DNA of 5,952 nucleotides from Candidatus Gerdarchaeota archaeon (GCA_016840945.1 JAEORJ010000233.1:1-5952); one strand, 5' to 3'. Positions 1 through 5,952 are shown, numbered from the stretch's first letter. Notes: a model not told the origin generated them from the sequence alone. Translations and numbers: made by a program.

Positions 1-147
1 CCTAAACTTGAAACAACTTCTAAAATAATAAAACGTTTGAAAGAGCTACCTGATCAAAACTACTCTGAGATAATGCGAAAAGTTAACATTATACATGAAT
101 TAAAATTATATCGCAATCGAGATGGTTATACTAGAACTAGAATTTAA
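1..147 (+). CDS. C-terminal end of an unrecognised protein (5' truncated)
   Basis: The first reading frame is open from base 1 to a TAA at 145-147, giving 48 residues that begin PKLETTSKIIKRLKELPDQN and end in GYTRTRI. The gene starts before the window, so its length is unknown. The fragment is strongly basic (many K and R), with a probable amphipathic helix over about residues 6-17 and a second helical stretch over about residues 21-36, then a short basic tail. I see no signal or membrane segment. Such a tail could belong to a nucleic-acid-binding or regulatory protein, but nothing here identifies a family. That this is a real gene end rests on the uninterrupted frame, ordinary AT-rich codon use and a T8 tract just after the stop. 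It is separated from degV by 228 noncoding bases, so the two are probably transcribed separately. Confidence 0.6.
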   Translation, partial: PKLETTSKIIKRLKELPDQNYSEIMRKVNIIHELKLYRNRDGYTRTRI

Positions 148-162
148 ACCCAATAATTAGTG

Positions 163-170
163 TTTTTTTT
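163..170 (+). terminator. Oligo-T tract after the upstream gene
   Basis: Eight consecutive T residues begin 15 bases after the stop codon of the partial gene. I see no convincing hairpin before them. Archaeal RNA polymerase commonly terminates at such T-rich tracts on the non-template strand without a hairpin, so this is a plausible terminator. In DNA this AT-rich a T8 can also arise by chance. Confidence 0.4.
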
Positions 171-375
171 AAATAAATACTATTTATCCTATTTTTAGCA
201 AAAGTTATTACTGTAAAAAAACAGAAAAATATTAATTAAAACTTATTTTATGTAAGTATTTCCTACTATTTATTCAATTACTAATTGATTAAACCAAAAA
301 TATCTCAGTTATTTGAAACATATCATTATCAAGCTAATTAAAATAGCATTTTAAAAAAAGCAAGTAGGTTATATA

Positions 376-1266
376 ATGTCAGAGAAAGTTAATAAAAAAA
401 AGATAGGTATTATTGCTGATTCAACTTGTGACATGGATCCAGAATTTCTAAAGAGATATGATATTAGTACAGTTCCATTAAAAATTATTTTTGGCGATGA
501 AATAAAATTACAAAATGTTGATATTACTAATAAAGAATATTATGACCGTCTTAGGAAAGGAGAATTTCCTACTACAGGAGCACCAGCTCCAAAAGCCTTC
601 AAAGTGGCTATTGATGCAGCACTTGAAAAATACGAAGAAGTACTAGTTTTTTGCATTGGTAACAAACTTAGTGCCACTTTTTCTGTTGCTTCCATGGTTA
701 AAAACCAATTCTTTGATGATCGTGTTACAGTAATTGATACCAATACACTTTCAATAACAATGAGTCTAATTATTCTTCCTGCTGCTAGAATGATAGAGAA
801 AGGTGCCACAAAAGAAGAAGTTCTTACTGAAGTTAGCAGAATTATTCCACATACTCAAGTTTTTGGTGGAGCTCCTACTCTCAAGTATCTTTTCAAAGGT
901 GGACGACTTAGCAGTGCTAAATACTATATTGGAACTTTACTTAAAATGAAACCTATGATCAGTGTTTCTGATGGATTGATTGTTTCACCTGGAAAGATTC
1001 GTAGTATGGAAGCATTGGTTGAGCATATGAAACATGTTTCTGATGAAATAGCTAAGGAACATTTAACTGAAACGGTAATTGTTGGGCATTGTGATAATAT
1101 TACTCAAGCAAAAGAAGTAAGTGATTATTTGCAATCATTACCAAATGCTCCTAAGGAAATTTTACTATGGGACATAGGACCTGTCATTGGAACCCATCTA
1201 GGACCTGACACAATTGGTTTTGTCTGGGTCGGTAATTTCAATGAAGAATGGTTAAAAAAGAAATAA
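376..1266 (+). CDS. degV: DegV family (fatty-acid/lipid-binding) protein
   Basis: This complete 296-residue protein has the usual DegV length (about 280-300). It is probably a soluble cytoplasmic two-domain protein that binds a long-chain acyl ligand. Visible hallmarks are ADST at residues 14-17 near the N-terminus, a PTTGAPAP segment at 65-72, LSAT at 98-101, GGR at 175-177 followed by the KMKP segment at 190-193, and GPVIGTHLGP at 268-277. In the bacterial FakB proteins of this family a Thr, a Ser and a His at matching motifs hold the fatty-acid carboxylate; Thr66/67, Ser99 and His274 are the likely counterparts. Two motifs deviate: the usual TTS-x-PS reads TTGAPA, and the usual LSGT reads LSAT. 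No FakA-like kinase is visible, so phosphotransfer to the ligand is not supported here. The ATG at 376 follows a weak SD-like AGGT (366-369) with 6-base spacing. The gene appears monocistronic, ending in a hairpin terminator. The family call is firm; the ligand is inferred. Confidence 0.93.
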   Translation: MSEKVNKKKIGIIADSTCDMDPEFLKRYDISTVPLKIIFGDEIKLQNVDITNKEYYDRLRKGEFPTTGAPAPKAFKVAIDAALEKYEEVLVFCIGNKLSATFSVASMVKNQFFDDRVTVIDTNTLSITMSLIILPAARMIEKGATKEEVLTEVSRIIPHTQVFGGAPTLKYLFKGGRLSSAKYYIGTLLKMKPMISVSDGLIVSPGKIRSMEALVEHMKHVSDEIAKEHLTETVIVGHCDNITQAKEVSDYLQSLPNAPKEILLWDIGPVIGTHLGPDTIGFVWVGNFNEEWLKKK

Positions 1267-1299
1267 ACTTATCATAAATATTCATAGAAATGAACACAA

Positions 1300-1339
1300 A
1301 AGAACTACTTAGTAAAGGCTAATAGTTCTTATTTTTTTT
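1300..1339 (+). terminator. Hairpin plus T8 terminator after degV
   Basis: The arm 1300-1312 (AAGAACTACTTAG) pairs with 1319-1330 (CTAATAGTTCTT) to give 12 base pairs with a single bulged C at 1308 and a six-base loop. One base later comes a run of eight T (1332-1339). It begins 34 bases after the degV stop, the classic layout of a factor-independent terminator on the + strand. On the minus strand the tail is only a T4 (from A1298-1301), so it would stop the convergent hydrolase transcript poorly. Confidence 0.75.
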
Positions 1340-1350
1340 ATTAGTTACAC

Positions 1351-1355
1351 AAAAA
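1351..1355 (-). terminator. Possible weak oligo-T terminator of the hydrolase gene
   Basis: Read on the minus strand this is a T5 run, 25 bases after the stop codon of the convergent hydrolase gene. It is the nearest T-run to that stop; the minus-strand face of the hairpin at 1300-1330 lies just beyond. Short T-runs are common in this DNA, so the support is weak. Confidence 0.2.
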
Positions 1356-1379
1356 GCAAATTCTATTCAATCTAAACGA

Positions 1380-2249
1380 TTAACTATTTTTAATGAAATT
1401 CACAATAAAATCGGCAATGATTTTAGCACTACAAGAGTTTAAATGAAGATGATCTGATACTAACTTGAAACCATTTTTCTCTGATATTTTATCAAAACTA
1501 ATTCCCAATAGAAAATGTTTCATTACTAGTTTTTCAATTAATCTATGCTCAACAGGATATTTGGGTTTTGAATGATTTTTAGTTAGGTACTTGATCATTT
1601 CCTCATTTATTGGCAAATAAACTAAATGAAACTCATCAGCCAATTCTTTTATTATTTTAGAATAAAGAATACTTTGCTTAAAAGCATTGGACTCAAAATC
1701 CTCTCCTATTGGTGGAAGCGAACATAAGGCAATTTTAGCATTGGTCTTTCCTTTTAGAAGCTGAATTATTTTTATTAAATTCTCTTTATAAAATTCCTTG
1801 GAAGGATGCTGAGGTAAATTGAGATTTCTTTGGGGATTCAACTTGTACAAATTTATCTCATGATGAGCATCATTGGTTCCAATTAGTAAGGTAATAAAAT
1901 CTGGTTTACAAGCAATAATACTATCAATTCGTTGAAGCACGTTATAAGCTACTTGACCATTTATTCCAGCATTAATATAGTAATAATCCTCACCTAGTTG
2001 CGAGGAAACCAACTTTATGAAATTCACTCCTAGAAACCCATTGGTCAAGCTATCACCAATAAAAATAATTCGTTTTTTAAATGAATCAAAATTTTCATTT
2101 CTCATTTGTTTCCTTACAAAAACTTTAGGATTATTTTTTGCTGGATGCTTTACTTTTCGAATTACAAAAATTATCATAATTGAGAGATAAATAGTTACAA
2201 GAAGTAGAACACTACCCAAAATTATTAGAATTACATATAATAATTTCAT
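1380..2249 (-). CDS. Membrane-anchored SGNH/GDSL-type hydrolase
   Basis: This 289-residue protein carries one N-terminal hydrophobic segment (about residues 3-30) and then an SGNH hydrolase domain (about 60-285). Block I is IGDSLTNG (64-71) with nucleophile Ser67. Block II is NAGINGQ (93-99), with Gly95 as oxyanion residue. Block III is IGTNDAH (123-129), with Asn126. Block V is SDHLHLN (265-271), giving Asp266 and His269 in the D-x-x-H arrangement. All four catalytic blocks are intact, so an active esterase or lipase-like enzyme is expected; substrates in this family range from lysophospholipids to acetylated glycans and cannot be chosen from sequence. Residues 210-265 hold a long, basic, helix-rich stretch before block V. 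The hydrophobic segment lacks a signal-peptidase-like cleavage site and is followed by many Lys/Arg (31-60), which argues for an anchor. The ATG at 2249 has only a weak SD-like GGTAG about 10 bases upstream. The gene converges on degV and diverges from the ABC operon. Confidence 0.88.
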   Translation of the reverse strand: MKLLYVILIILGSVLLLVTIYLSIMIIFVIRKVKHPAKNNPKVFVRKQMRNENFDSFKKRIIFIGDSLTNGFLGVNFIKLVSSQLGEDYYYINAGINGQVAYNVLQRIDSIIACKPDFITLLIGTNDAHHEINLYKLNPQRNLNLPQHPSKEFYKENLIKIIQLLKGKTNAKIALCSLPPIGEDFESNAFKQSILYSKIIKELADEFHLVYLPINEEMIKYLTKNHSKPKYPVEHRLIEKLVMKHFLLGISFDKISEKNGFKLVSDHLHLNSCSAKIIADFIVNFIKNS

Positions 2250-2298
2250 TGTCGCTTTCTACCGTTTAGAATTTTAATATTAAACTCTAGAACCTACT

Positions 2299-2312
2299 AA
2301 TTTTAAATTTTT
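2299..2312 (-). promoter_or_regulatory. Possible TATA element for the hydrolase gene
   Basis: On the minus strand an A/T stretch reading roughly AAAATTTAAAAT lies 50-63 bases upstream of the hydrolase ATG. With the usual 25-base archaeal TATA-to-start distance it would give a leader of about 30 bases. A second A/T stretch nearer the gene (about 2270-2285) would instead imply a leaderless message. The region is so AT-rich that neither is certain. Confidence 0.2.
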
Positions 2313-2349
2313 AGCTTCTAAAAAGATTAATTTAAGAATATATGAATAC

Positions 2350-2360
2350 TTTATATATAA
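2350..2360 (+). promoter_or_regulatory. Archaeal-type TATA box of the permease-ATPase operon
   Basis: TTTATATATAA is a near-ideal archaeal TATA box. Its centre lies about 47 bases before the TTG start codon. At the usual spacing transcription would begin near 2380, leaving a leader of about 20 bases that just accommodates the SD at 2390-2394. No convincing bacterial -35/-10 pair is seen at matching spacing, although TATATA alone could pass for a -10-like element. Confidence 0.6.
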
Positions 2361-2369
2361 TTAGACTGT

Positions 2370-2389
2370 ATTCTCAGTAATATGAGAAT
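2370..2389. promoter_or_regulatory. Perfect inverted repeat at the predicted start site: candidate operator
   Basis: ATTCTCA (2370-2376) and TGAGAAT (2383-2389) are exact reverse complements separated by six bases (GTAATA). The 20-bp dyad begins 10 bases after the TATA box, spans the predicted transcription start (near 2380) and abuts the SD. A dimeric repressor bound here would block polymerase loading, so this is a candidate operator for the ABC operon. If transcription starts near 2380 only the right arm would be in the RNA, which makes a regulatory RNA hairpin less likely. The binding protein is unknown, and none is encoded in the window. Confidence 0.5.
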
Positions 2390-2394
2390 GAGGT
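2390..2394 (+). promoter_or_regulatory. Shine-Dalgarno deciding the TTG start
   Basis: GAGGT lies seven bases before the TTG at 2402 and matches the anti-SD core. The two ATGs nearby (2382 and 2388) are out of frame with the permease, so this SD is the main reason for accepting the TTG as the start. Confidence 0.7.
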
Positions 2395-2401
2395 ATAACT
2401 A

Positions 2402-5242
2402 TTGACTGAGCAGTTGGATAGTGAAAGAAAAATCTCTAAACGTCTTTTATTTAGCATTTTTCTTAAAACGGGTCGTAAAAGGATTTTATTATCAATTATT
2501 TCTGGAACACTTATTTTCTTAGTTCTAACTGGATTGGTGATGATTGTTTACACATACAGATTCCAATCTTTTCAAGCATATCAAGAAGATCATGTAAATT
2601 GGTACAATGATGGTTTTTTGTCAGCAAGTACATTATATCTCCAAGACCATCCTATAACTGTTAATGATAATTTCTATAACAATATCACTCACGAATTTAT
2701 TAGTTTGACTTCAAATTTAATTCCCGATGTTAAAATAAAAAATTATACTATGGCTTATAGTTCTAGATTTTACACATTTCGACCTGGCATTCTTGAATAT
2801 CAATCACAAGAAATTATGGGTTTAGAGGATGATTCTTACGAGGTACTGAAAAATTGTTTAGTAGATGGACGTTTACCTACTGACATCCATGAAGTTCTTT
2901 GGTATAAAAATAATATTACTCATTTAGCGATAAATGATACCATAGAGCTACATGGCAATCATGAAAGGAATAGTGAAGCCTATAATTATACCATTGTAGG
3001 TATTGTGGATCAAGTAAAACAAACATTTATACAAGCGAATTTATCTTCAGATATTTTTGATTGGTGGGATATTTTGAACTTTGCAGTTTATAATGGAGAG
3101 AATCGTTTTATCACCAATTATACTTTATACAAAGAATTGTTTAATAACGTTACAAGCTATAATGGAGAGCTTGCTTTCTTATTTGATGCGCAATATGATT
3201 TAGCTGAATTAAAATTAAATGGCCTTACGAAATATATCCAATTATTCCCAGCAGATAACGATCCAGCTATTTCTGATTTTCTAGATGAAGAAGTCGTACT
3301 TTGTCCTGATTTGAAACAATTCATACTTGATTTTAGTGACTTTTGGATTTCAGTAACCATTCAAATTCTGTCTATCAATGCACCACTATTTTTCCTGATT
3401 GGTTTAGCTTCTGTAGTAACGTTAAATATTGGTTCAAAGGATTTGGGATCAAGCTTTAGAAGAATGAAAATATATGGATTAAGTTATAATGATATACGTA
3501 GAATGGTTCTTTTGGAGAATCTTATGTTTACTTTTGTAAGTTTTATTGGGGGATCAATTTTAGGATTTTCTGTTAGTTGTTTATTTACTTTAAATTTAGA
3601 GAGTCGTCCATCAAATTATTACATTAATTTCCTTACTGAACCTTTGTTATTAATTGTAATAATTGGTTTTATCATAGGATTCTTCAGCTTAAGCTTTTTC
3701 ATTCAAAATTCAATTGCTAAAAAAACAGCAAAAACAACTACAGAAGAATATGCCCAGAAAAGAAAACCAATATTATCACTTTTCTCGACAAATGAATTTA
3801 GATTATTAGTTCTATCACTAATTTTTGTATTAATCTCTGCAGGATTATTTTTAATTTATTACTTCTCAAGATCAACTGCAAGTGTTGCTACAGGAATAAC
3901 TTATTTAACATTCTTTTATTTTATGCTTGCTTGTAGTGCTGCATTAATTATAACATTTCTTTTCCTAGCTATAGCAAGATTAACTACACTATTTTGGACT
4001 TTTATAAGTAATCAAATATGGAGTAAACGTCTTAATTTATACTCGTTATCAATAAGGCATTTATCTGTGAGTAGAAATTCATATCAAATATCTATTCTAG
4101 GAGTTTTAATTTTTGGTTTGGTGATACTACCTGGTCTTGCTATGTCCGTTTCAATAAAGGAAAATATTAGTAGCGAAGCTTATCTAGGTATGGGAACATC
4201 AAATCTAATTGTACCCAGATGGGCAGATCCTCAAAATGAAAGGGATGGTATTTTTACCAATATTTCTGAAATAGCTTATTTCACTGAGGTAACTGTTTAT
4301 GATGTTTCTAATGACTATACTAATTCGATATATAATGCTTTTATAGGCCATTTATTAGCTTTAGAAAGTCCACTGAATTTTACATTGGTAGCAGATAGAG
4401 AGTATCTAAATAAAACATCATCAATTGATGATATACTTAGCTTGACTGATAACAATCATATCTTATTGAATAAGAAATTTGCAAGAACTAATCATCTACA
4501 ACCAGGAGATTTCTATAACACTATAAGTATTGCAAGATATCCAACTAATCTAACCTTTGTGAATTCATTTACGAGCTTTCCTTTGTTAGCGGAACCTATA
4601 AAACCACTTTTTGCATTTAAAACAGACGTTTTTTCAATGGTTGCTAACAAATATACAATTGATAATTTAATTGAAGATTTTAATGCTAGTACTGATGTCA
4701 GACCTAGAACAATGAAATTAATTAAACCGATTGATGAATCATCAATACCAATTATTCAATCCAAACTTAGAGAGCAGAATGTTACAGCAATTACTTATGA
4801 TGAATTTTATGAACAATTGGCTTTTAGTATTGATGAATTTTCACAAAACAATCTCTTCTTCTATGGAATTTTATCAATTATAACGTTAGTTTTTGTAGGT
4901 TATTTCACAGGAATACGAGTTTTTGAAGAACGAGGTAAAATAATTGAATCATTATATAGGGTAGGAGCTATTAGAGGTCAAATATTAAGGTTCTTTACAT
5001 TGGAATATATTTTAATCAATATACTGCCATTGATTATAATGACTTTAACTTCTTTACCCTTAATTAAATACATAGCTAAATATTTCTTAGGTTATAGTGA
5101 ATATTATTCACCATACAGAGCAAATATACCCGCGTGGATTATTTTTGTTGTTATTGTTGGAGGATTACTTGTTTCAACAATTGGATGGTTAATAGCCTTA
5201 ATTCCATCAATTTACAGATTTAAACCAGTAAAACAGGAGTGA
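2402..5242 (+). CDS. FtsX/MacB-type ABC transporter permease, ten membrane segments
   Basis: This complete 946-residue permease belongs to an ABC complex with the ATPase that follows. Predicted segments are TM1 about 27-50, TM2 317-343, TM3 368-397, TM4 411-435, TM5 466-487, TM6 495-525, TM7 560-582, TM8 818-838, TM9 863-890 and TM10 909-937. That is a 4+2+4 plan: two FtsX units joined by an extra hairpin. Large outside domains lie between TM1 and TM2 (about 51-316) and TM7 and TM8 (about 583-817). The first has MacB-core-like features: DGRLP (155-159), a segment like 'lgl..Gd.i.l' at 175-184 and YTIVGIVD (196-203). The second has a weaker version at 687-704. Cytoplasmic stretches after TM2 (344-366) and TM8 (839-862), with RRMKIYGLS and RVGAIRGQ, fit the coupling helices that contact the ATPase. 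All 15 N-x-S/T sequons fall in the outside domains. The start is TTG with a good SD. Having both halves in one chain suggests one permease per two ATPases. Substrate unknown: lipoprotein, peptide, lipid or a mechanotransmission role are all possible. Confidence 0.9.
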   Translation: MTEQLDSERKISKRLLFSIFLKTGRKRILLSIISGTLIFLVLTGLVMIVYTYRFQSFQAYQEDHVNWYNDGFLSASTLYLQDHPITVNDNFYNNITHEFISLTSNLIPDVKIKNYTMAYSSRFYTFRPGILEYQSQEIMGLEDDSYEVLKNCLVDGRLPTDIHEVLWYKNNITHLAINDTIELHGNHERNSEAYNYTIVGIVDQVKQTFIQANLSSDIFDWWDILNFAVYNGENRFITNYTLYKELFNNVTSYNGELAFLFDAQYDLAELKLNGLTKYIQLFPADNDPAISDFLDEEVVLCPDLKQFILDFSDFWISVTIQILSINAPLFFLIGLASVVTLNIGSKDLGSSFRRMKIYGLSYNDIRRMVLLENLMFTFVSFIGGSILGFSVSCLFTLNLESRPSNYYINFLTEPLLLIVIIGFIIGFFSLSFFIQNSIAKKTAKTTTEEYAQKRKPILSLFSTNEFRLLVLSLIFVLISAGLFLIYYFSRSTASVATGITYLTFFYFMLACSAALIITFLFLAIARLTTLFWTFISNQIWSKRLNLYSLSIRHLSVSRNSYQISILGVLIFGLVILPGLAMSVSIKENISSEAYLGMGTSNLIVPRWADPQNERDGIFTNISEIAYFTEVTVYDVSNDYTNSIYNAFIGHLLALESPLNFTLVADREYLNKTSSIDDILSLTDNNHILLNKKFARTNHLQPGDFYNTISIARYPTNLTFVNSFTSFPLLAEPIKPLFAFKTDVFSMVANKYTIDNLIEDFNASTDVRPRTMKLIKPIDESSIPIIQSKLREQNVTAITYDEFYEQLAFSIDEFSQNNLFFYGILSIITLVFVGYFTGIRVFEERGKIIESLYRVGAIRGQILRFFTLEYILINILPLIIMTLTSLPLIKYIAKYFLGYSEYYSPYRANIPAWIIFVVIVGGLLVSTIGWLIALIPSIYRFKPVKQE
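5235..5239 (+). promoter_or_regulatory. Shine-Dalgarno of the ATPase, inside the permease 3' end
   Basis: AGGAG lies in the last codons of the permease, directly before its TGA, and eight bases before the ATPase ATG. Ribosomes finishing the permease would be placed to restart on the ATPase, indicating translational coupling of the two subunits. Confidence 0.75.
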
Positions 5243-5247
5243 ATAAA

Positions 5248-5952
5248 ATGATCGAATGTAACGATGTAATAAAAATCTATACTGATCCAAATACCAATAC
5301 TCGAGTAGCAGCTTTACGAGGTATCGATCTACGAATAAACAAAGGTGAGATAATATCAGTCATTGGTCCAAGTGGTTCAGGTAAATCTACTCTTGTCAAT
5401 ATCATCGCTGGTACAGAAATAATTTCTAGTGGTGAAGTTATAGTAAATAACTACGAAATAGCTAATTTAACACCAAACGAGCTTCTTGAATATCGTCTGA
5501 AAACAATTGGTCTTGTACATCAATTTCCTGAAAGAACTTTATTCCTTTCAGGAACTGTAATGGATAATATGATTTTTGCCTCGGCACTCTTTTCTAACAA
5601 TAAGAAGGAAAATATCAAACGAAGTAAAGAGATTCTAGACAAATTGGGGATACTAAAATTGGAACAGAGACGAGTCAGTCACCTATCAGGAGGAGAGATG
5701 ATTCGTTGCGCTATTGGTTGTATGTTAGCCAAAAATGCGCCAGTTCTTATATGTGATGAACCTACGGGTCAATTGGATAGTGAAAATACTGAGAAAGTGA
5801 AGAGTCTTCTTAGAGAAATTTCTCATGAATACGACACTACTGTCATAGTTGTTACTCATGATTTGCGATTTCTCAAAGGAGTTGATCGTACTTGTGAAAT
5901 TCATAGCGGTCGTGTTAGTGCTCTTTTTAAATCTGATGAGGATATTAAATTC
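5248..5952 (+). CDS. ABC transporter ATPase, MacB/LolD type (3' end cut by window)
   Basis: The frame is open from the ATG at 5248 to the window end: 235 residues and no stop. Family members are about 220-250 residues, so only a short tail is probably missing. The nucleotide-binding domain is complete: Walker A GPSGSGKST (40-48), Q-loop Gln92 (VHQFP), signature LSGGE (146-150), Walker B VLICDE (166-171) with catalytic Glu171, EPTGQLD with D-loop Asp177, and switch His204 (VTHD). The EPTG-x-LD form is typical of the MacB/LolD/FtsE branch and matches the FtsX-type permease before it. The protein would sit on the inner membrane face as a dimer and power the permease. Small departures are LSGGE for LSGGQ and IGCML where IARAL is usual; Arg153 after the signature is kept. 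The gap to the permease is five bases with an SD inside the permease end. Arginine codons differ from the permease: 10 of 13 are CGN here, against 10 of 37 there. Confidence 0.93.
   Translation, partial: MIECNDVIKIYTDPNTNTRVAALRGIDLRINKGEIISVIGPSGSGKSTLVNIIAGTEIISSGEVIVNNYEIANLTPNELLEYRLKTIGLVHQFPERTLFLSGTVMDNMIFASALFSNNKKENIKRSKEILDKLGILKLEQRRVSHLSGGEMIRCAIGCMLAKNAPVLICDEPTGQLDSENTEKVKSLLREISHEYDTTVIVVTHDLRFLKGVDRTCEIHSGRVSALFKSDEDIKF

Noticed and set aside
350..359. TTTTAAAAAA as TATA box for degV
   Set aside because: It is only about 20 bases from the ATG, so the usual spacing would put the transcript start at or past the start codon and lose the SD-like AGGT. A TATA near 296-303 is more plausible but also unproven.
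540..809. 89-codon open frame on the minus strand inside degV
   Set aside because: It lies wholly within a well-recognised gene, and its product has no recognisable motif, so it is a shadow of the coding frame.
2382..2390. ATG at 2382 or 2388 as permease start
   Set aside because: Both are out of frame with the permease; the TTG at 2402 has a well-spaced SD.
2370..2394. RNA hairpin or riboswitch in the permease leader
   Set aside because: The TATA box predicts a start near 2380, which would leave only the right arm of the dyad in the RNA. The leader is also too short for a riboswitch.
3157..3360. 67-codon open frame on the minus strand inside the permease
   Set aside because: It is entirely antisense to the first outside domain and shows no SD or family features.
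1..5952. tRNA or rRNA genes, CRISPR arrays, insertion sequences
   Set aside because: I found no cloverleaf-like segment, no regularly spaced direct repeats and no transposase motifs or terminal inverted repeats. The noncoding gaps are short and AT-rich without further structure.

Overview
This is an AT-rich window (G+C near 30% by eye) that reads most naturally as archaeal DNA, possibly from an Asgard-type lineage. The grounds are a textbook archaeal TATA box placed correctly for a short leader with a Shine-Dalgarno (GAGGT) before a TTG start, oligo-T tracts after genes, and a large surface-exposed permease crowded with N-glycosylation sequons. The assignment is an inference: there is no rRNA or other phylogenetic marker here. 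A hairpin-plus-T8 terminator and a DegV-family protein would also suit a low-GC bacterium such as a Firmicute.

Layout: (1) 1-147 (+), the last 48 codons of a gene I do not recognise, followed by a T8 tract. (2) 376-1266 (+), a complete DegV-family lipid/fatty-acid-binding protein, followed by a hairpin terminator. (3) 1380-2249 (-), a convergent, membrane-anchored SGNH/GDSL-type hydrolase. (4) 2250-2401, a divergent promoter region with a strong TATA box and a perfect 7-bp-arm dyad at the predicted transcription start. (5) 2402-5242 (+), a 946-residue FtsX/MacB-type ABC permease with about ten membrane segments and two large outside domains. (6) 5248-5952 (+), its ABC ATPase, starting 5 bases after the permease stop and running off the window end.

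The permease and ATPase form an evident operon encoding one ABC complex of the MacB/LolCDE/FtsX class. Both FtsX halves lie in a single polypeptide, so one permease plus two ATPases could make the whole machine. Members of this class extract or export lipoproteins, peptides or drugs, or transmit ATP-driven conformational change across the membrane; the substrate cannot be read from the sequence. The SGNH hydrolase is divergent from this operon and convergent with degV. An acyl-ester hydrolase beside a fatty-acid-binding-family protein is suggestive, but the two have separate promoters and no shared role is shown.

The observations most worth checking are the dyad at the permease start site with a partial copy upstream of degV, the restriction of all 15 permease sequons to the two outside domains, the altered DegV ligand motif, and the puzzling topology of the hydrolase.
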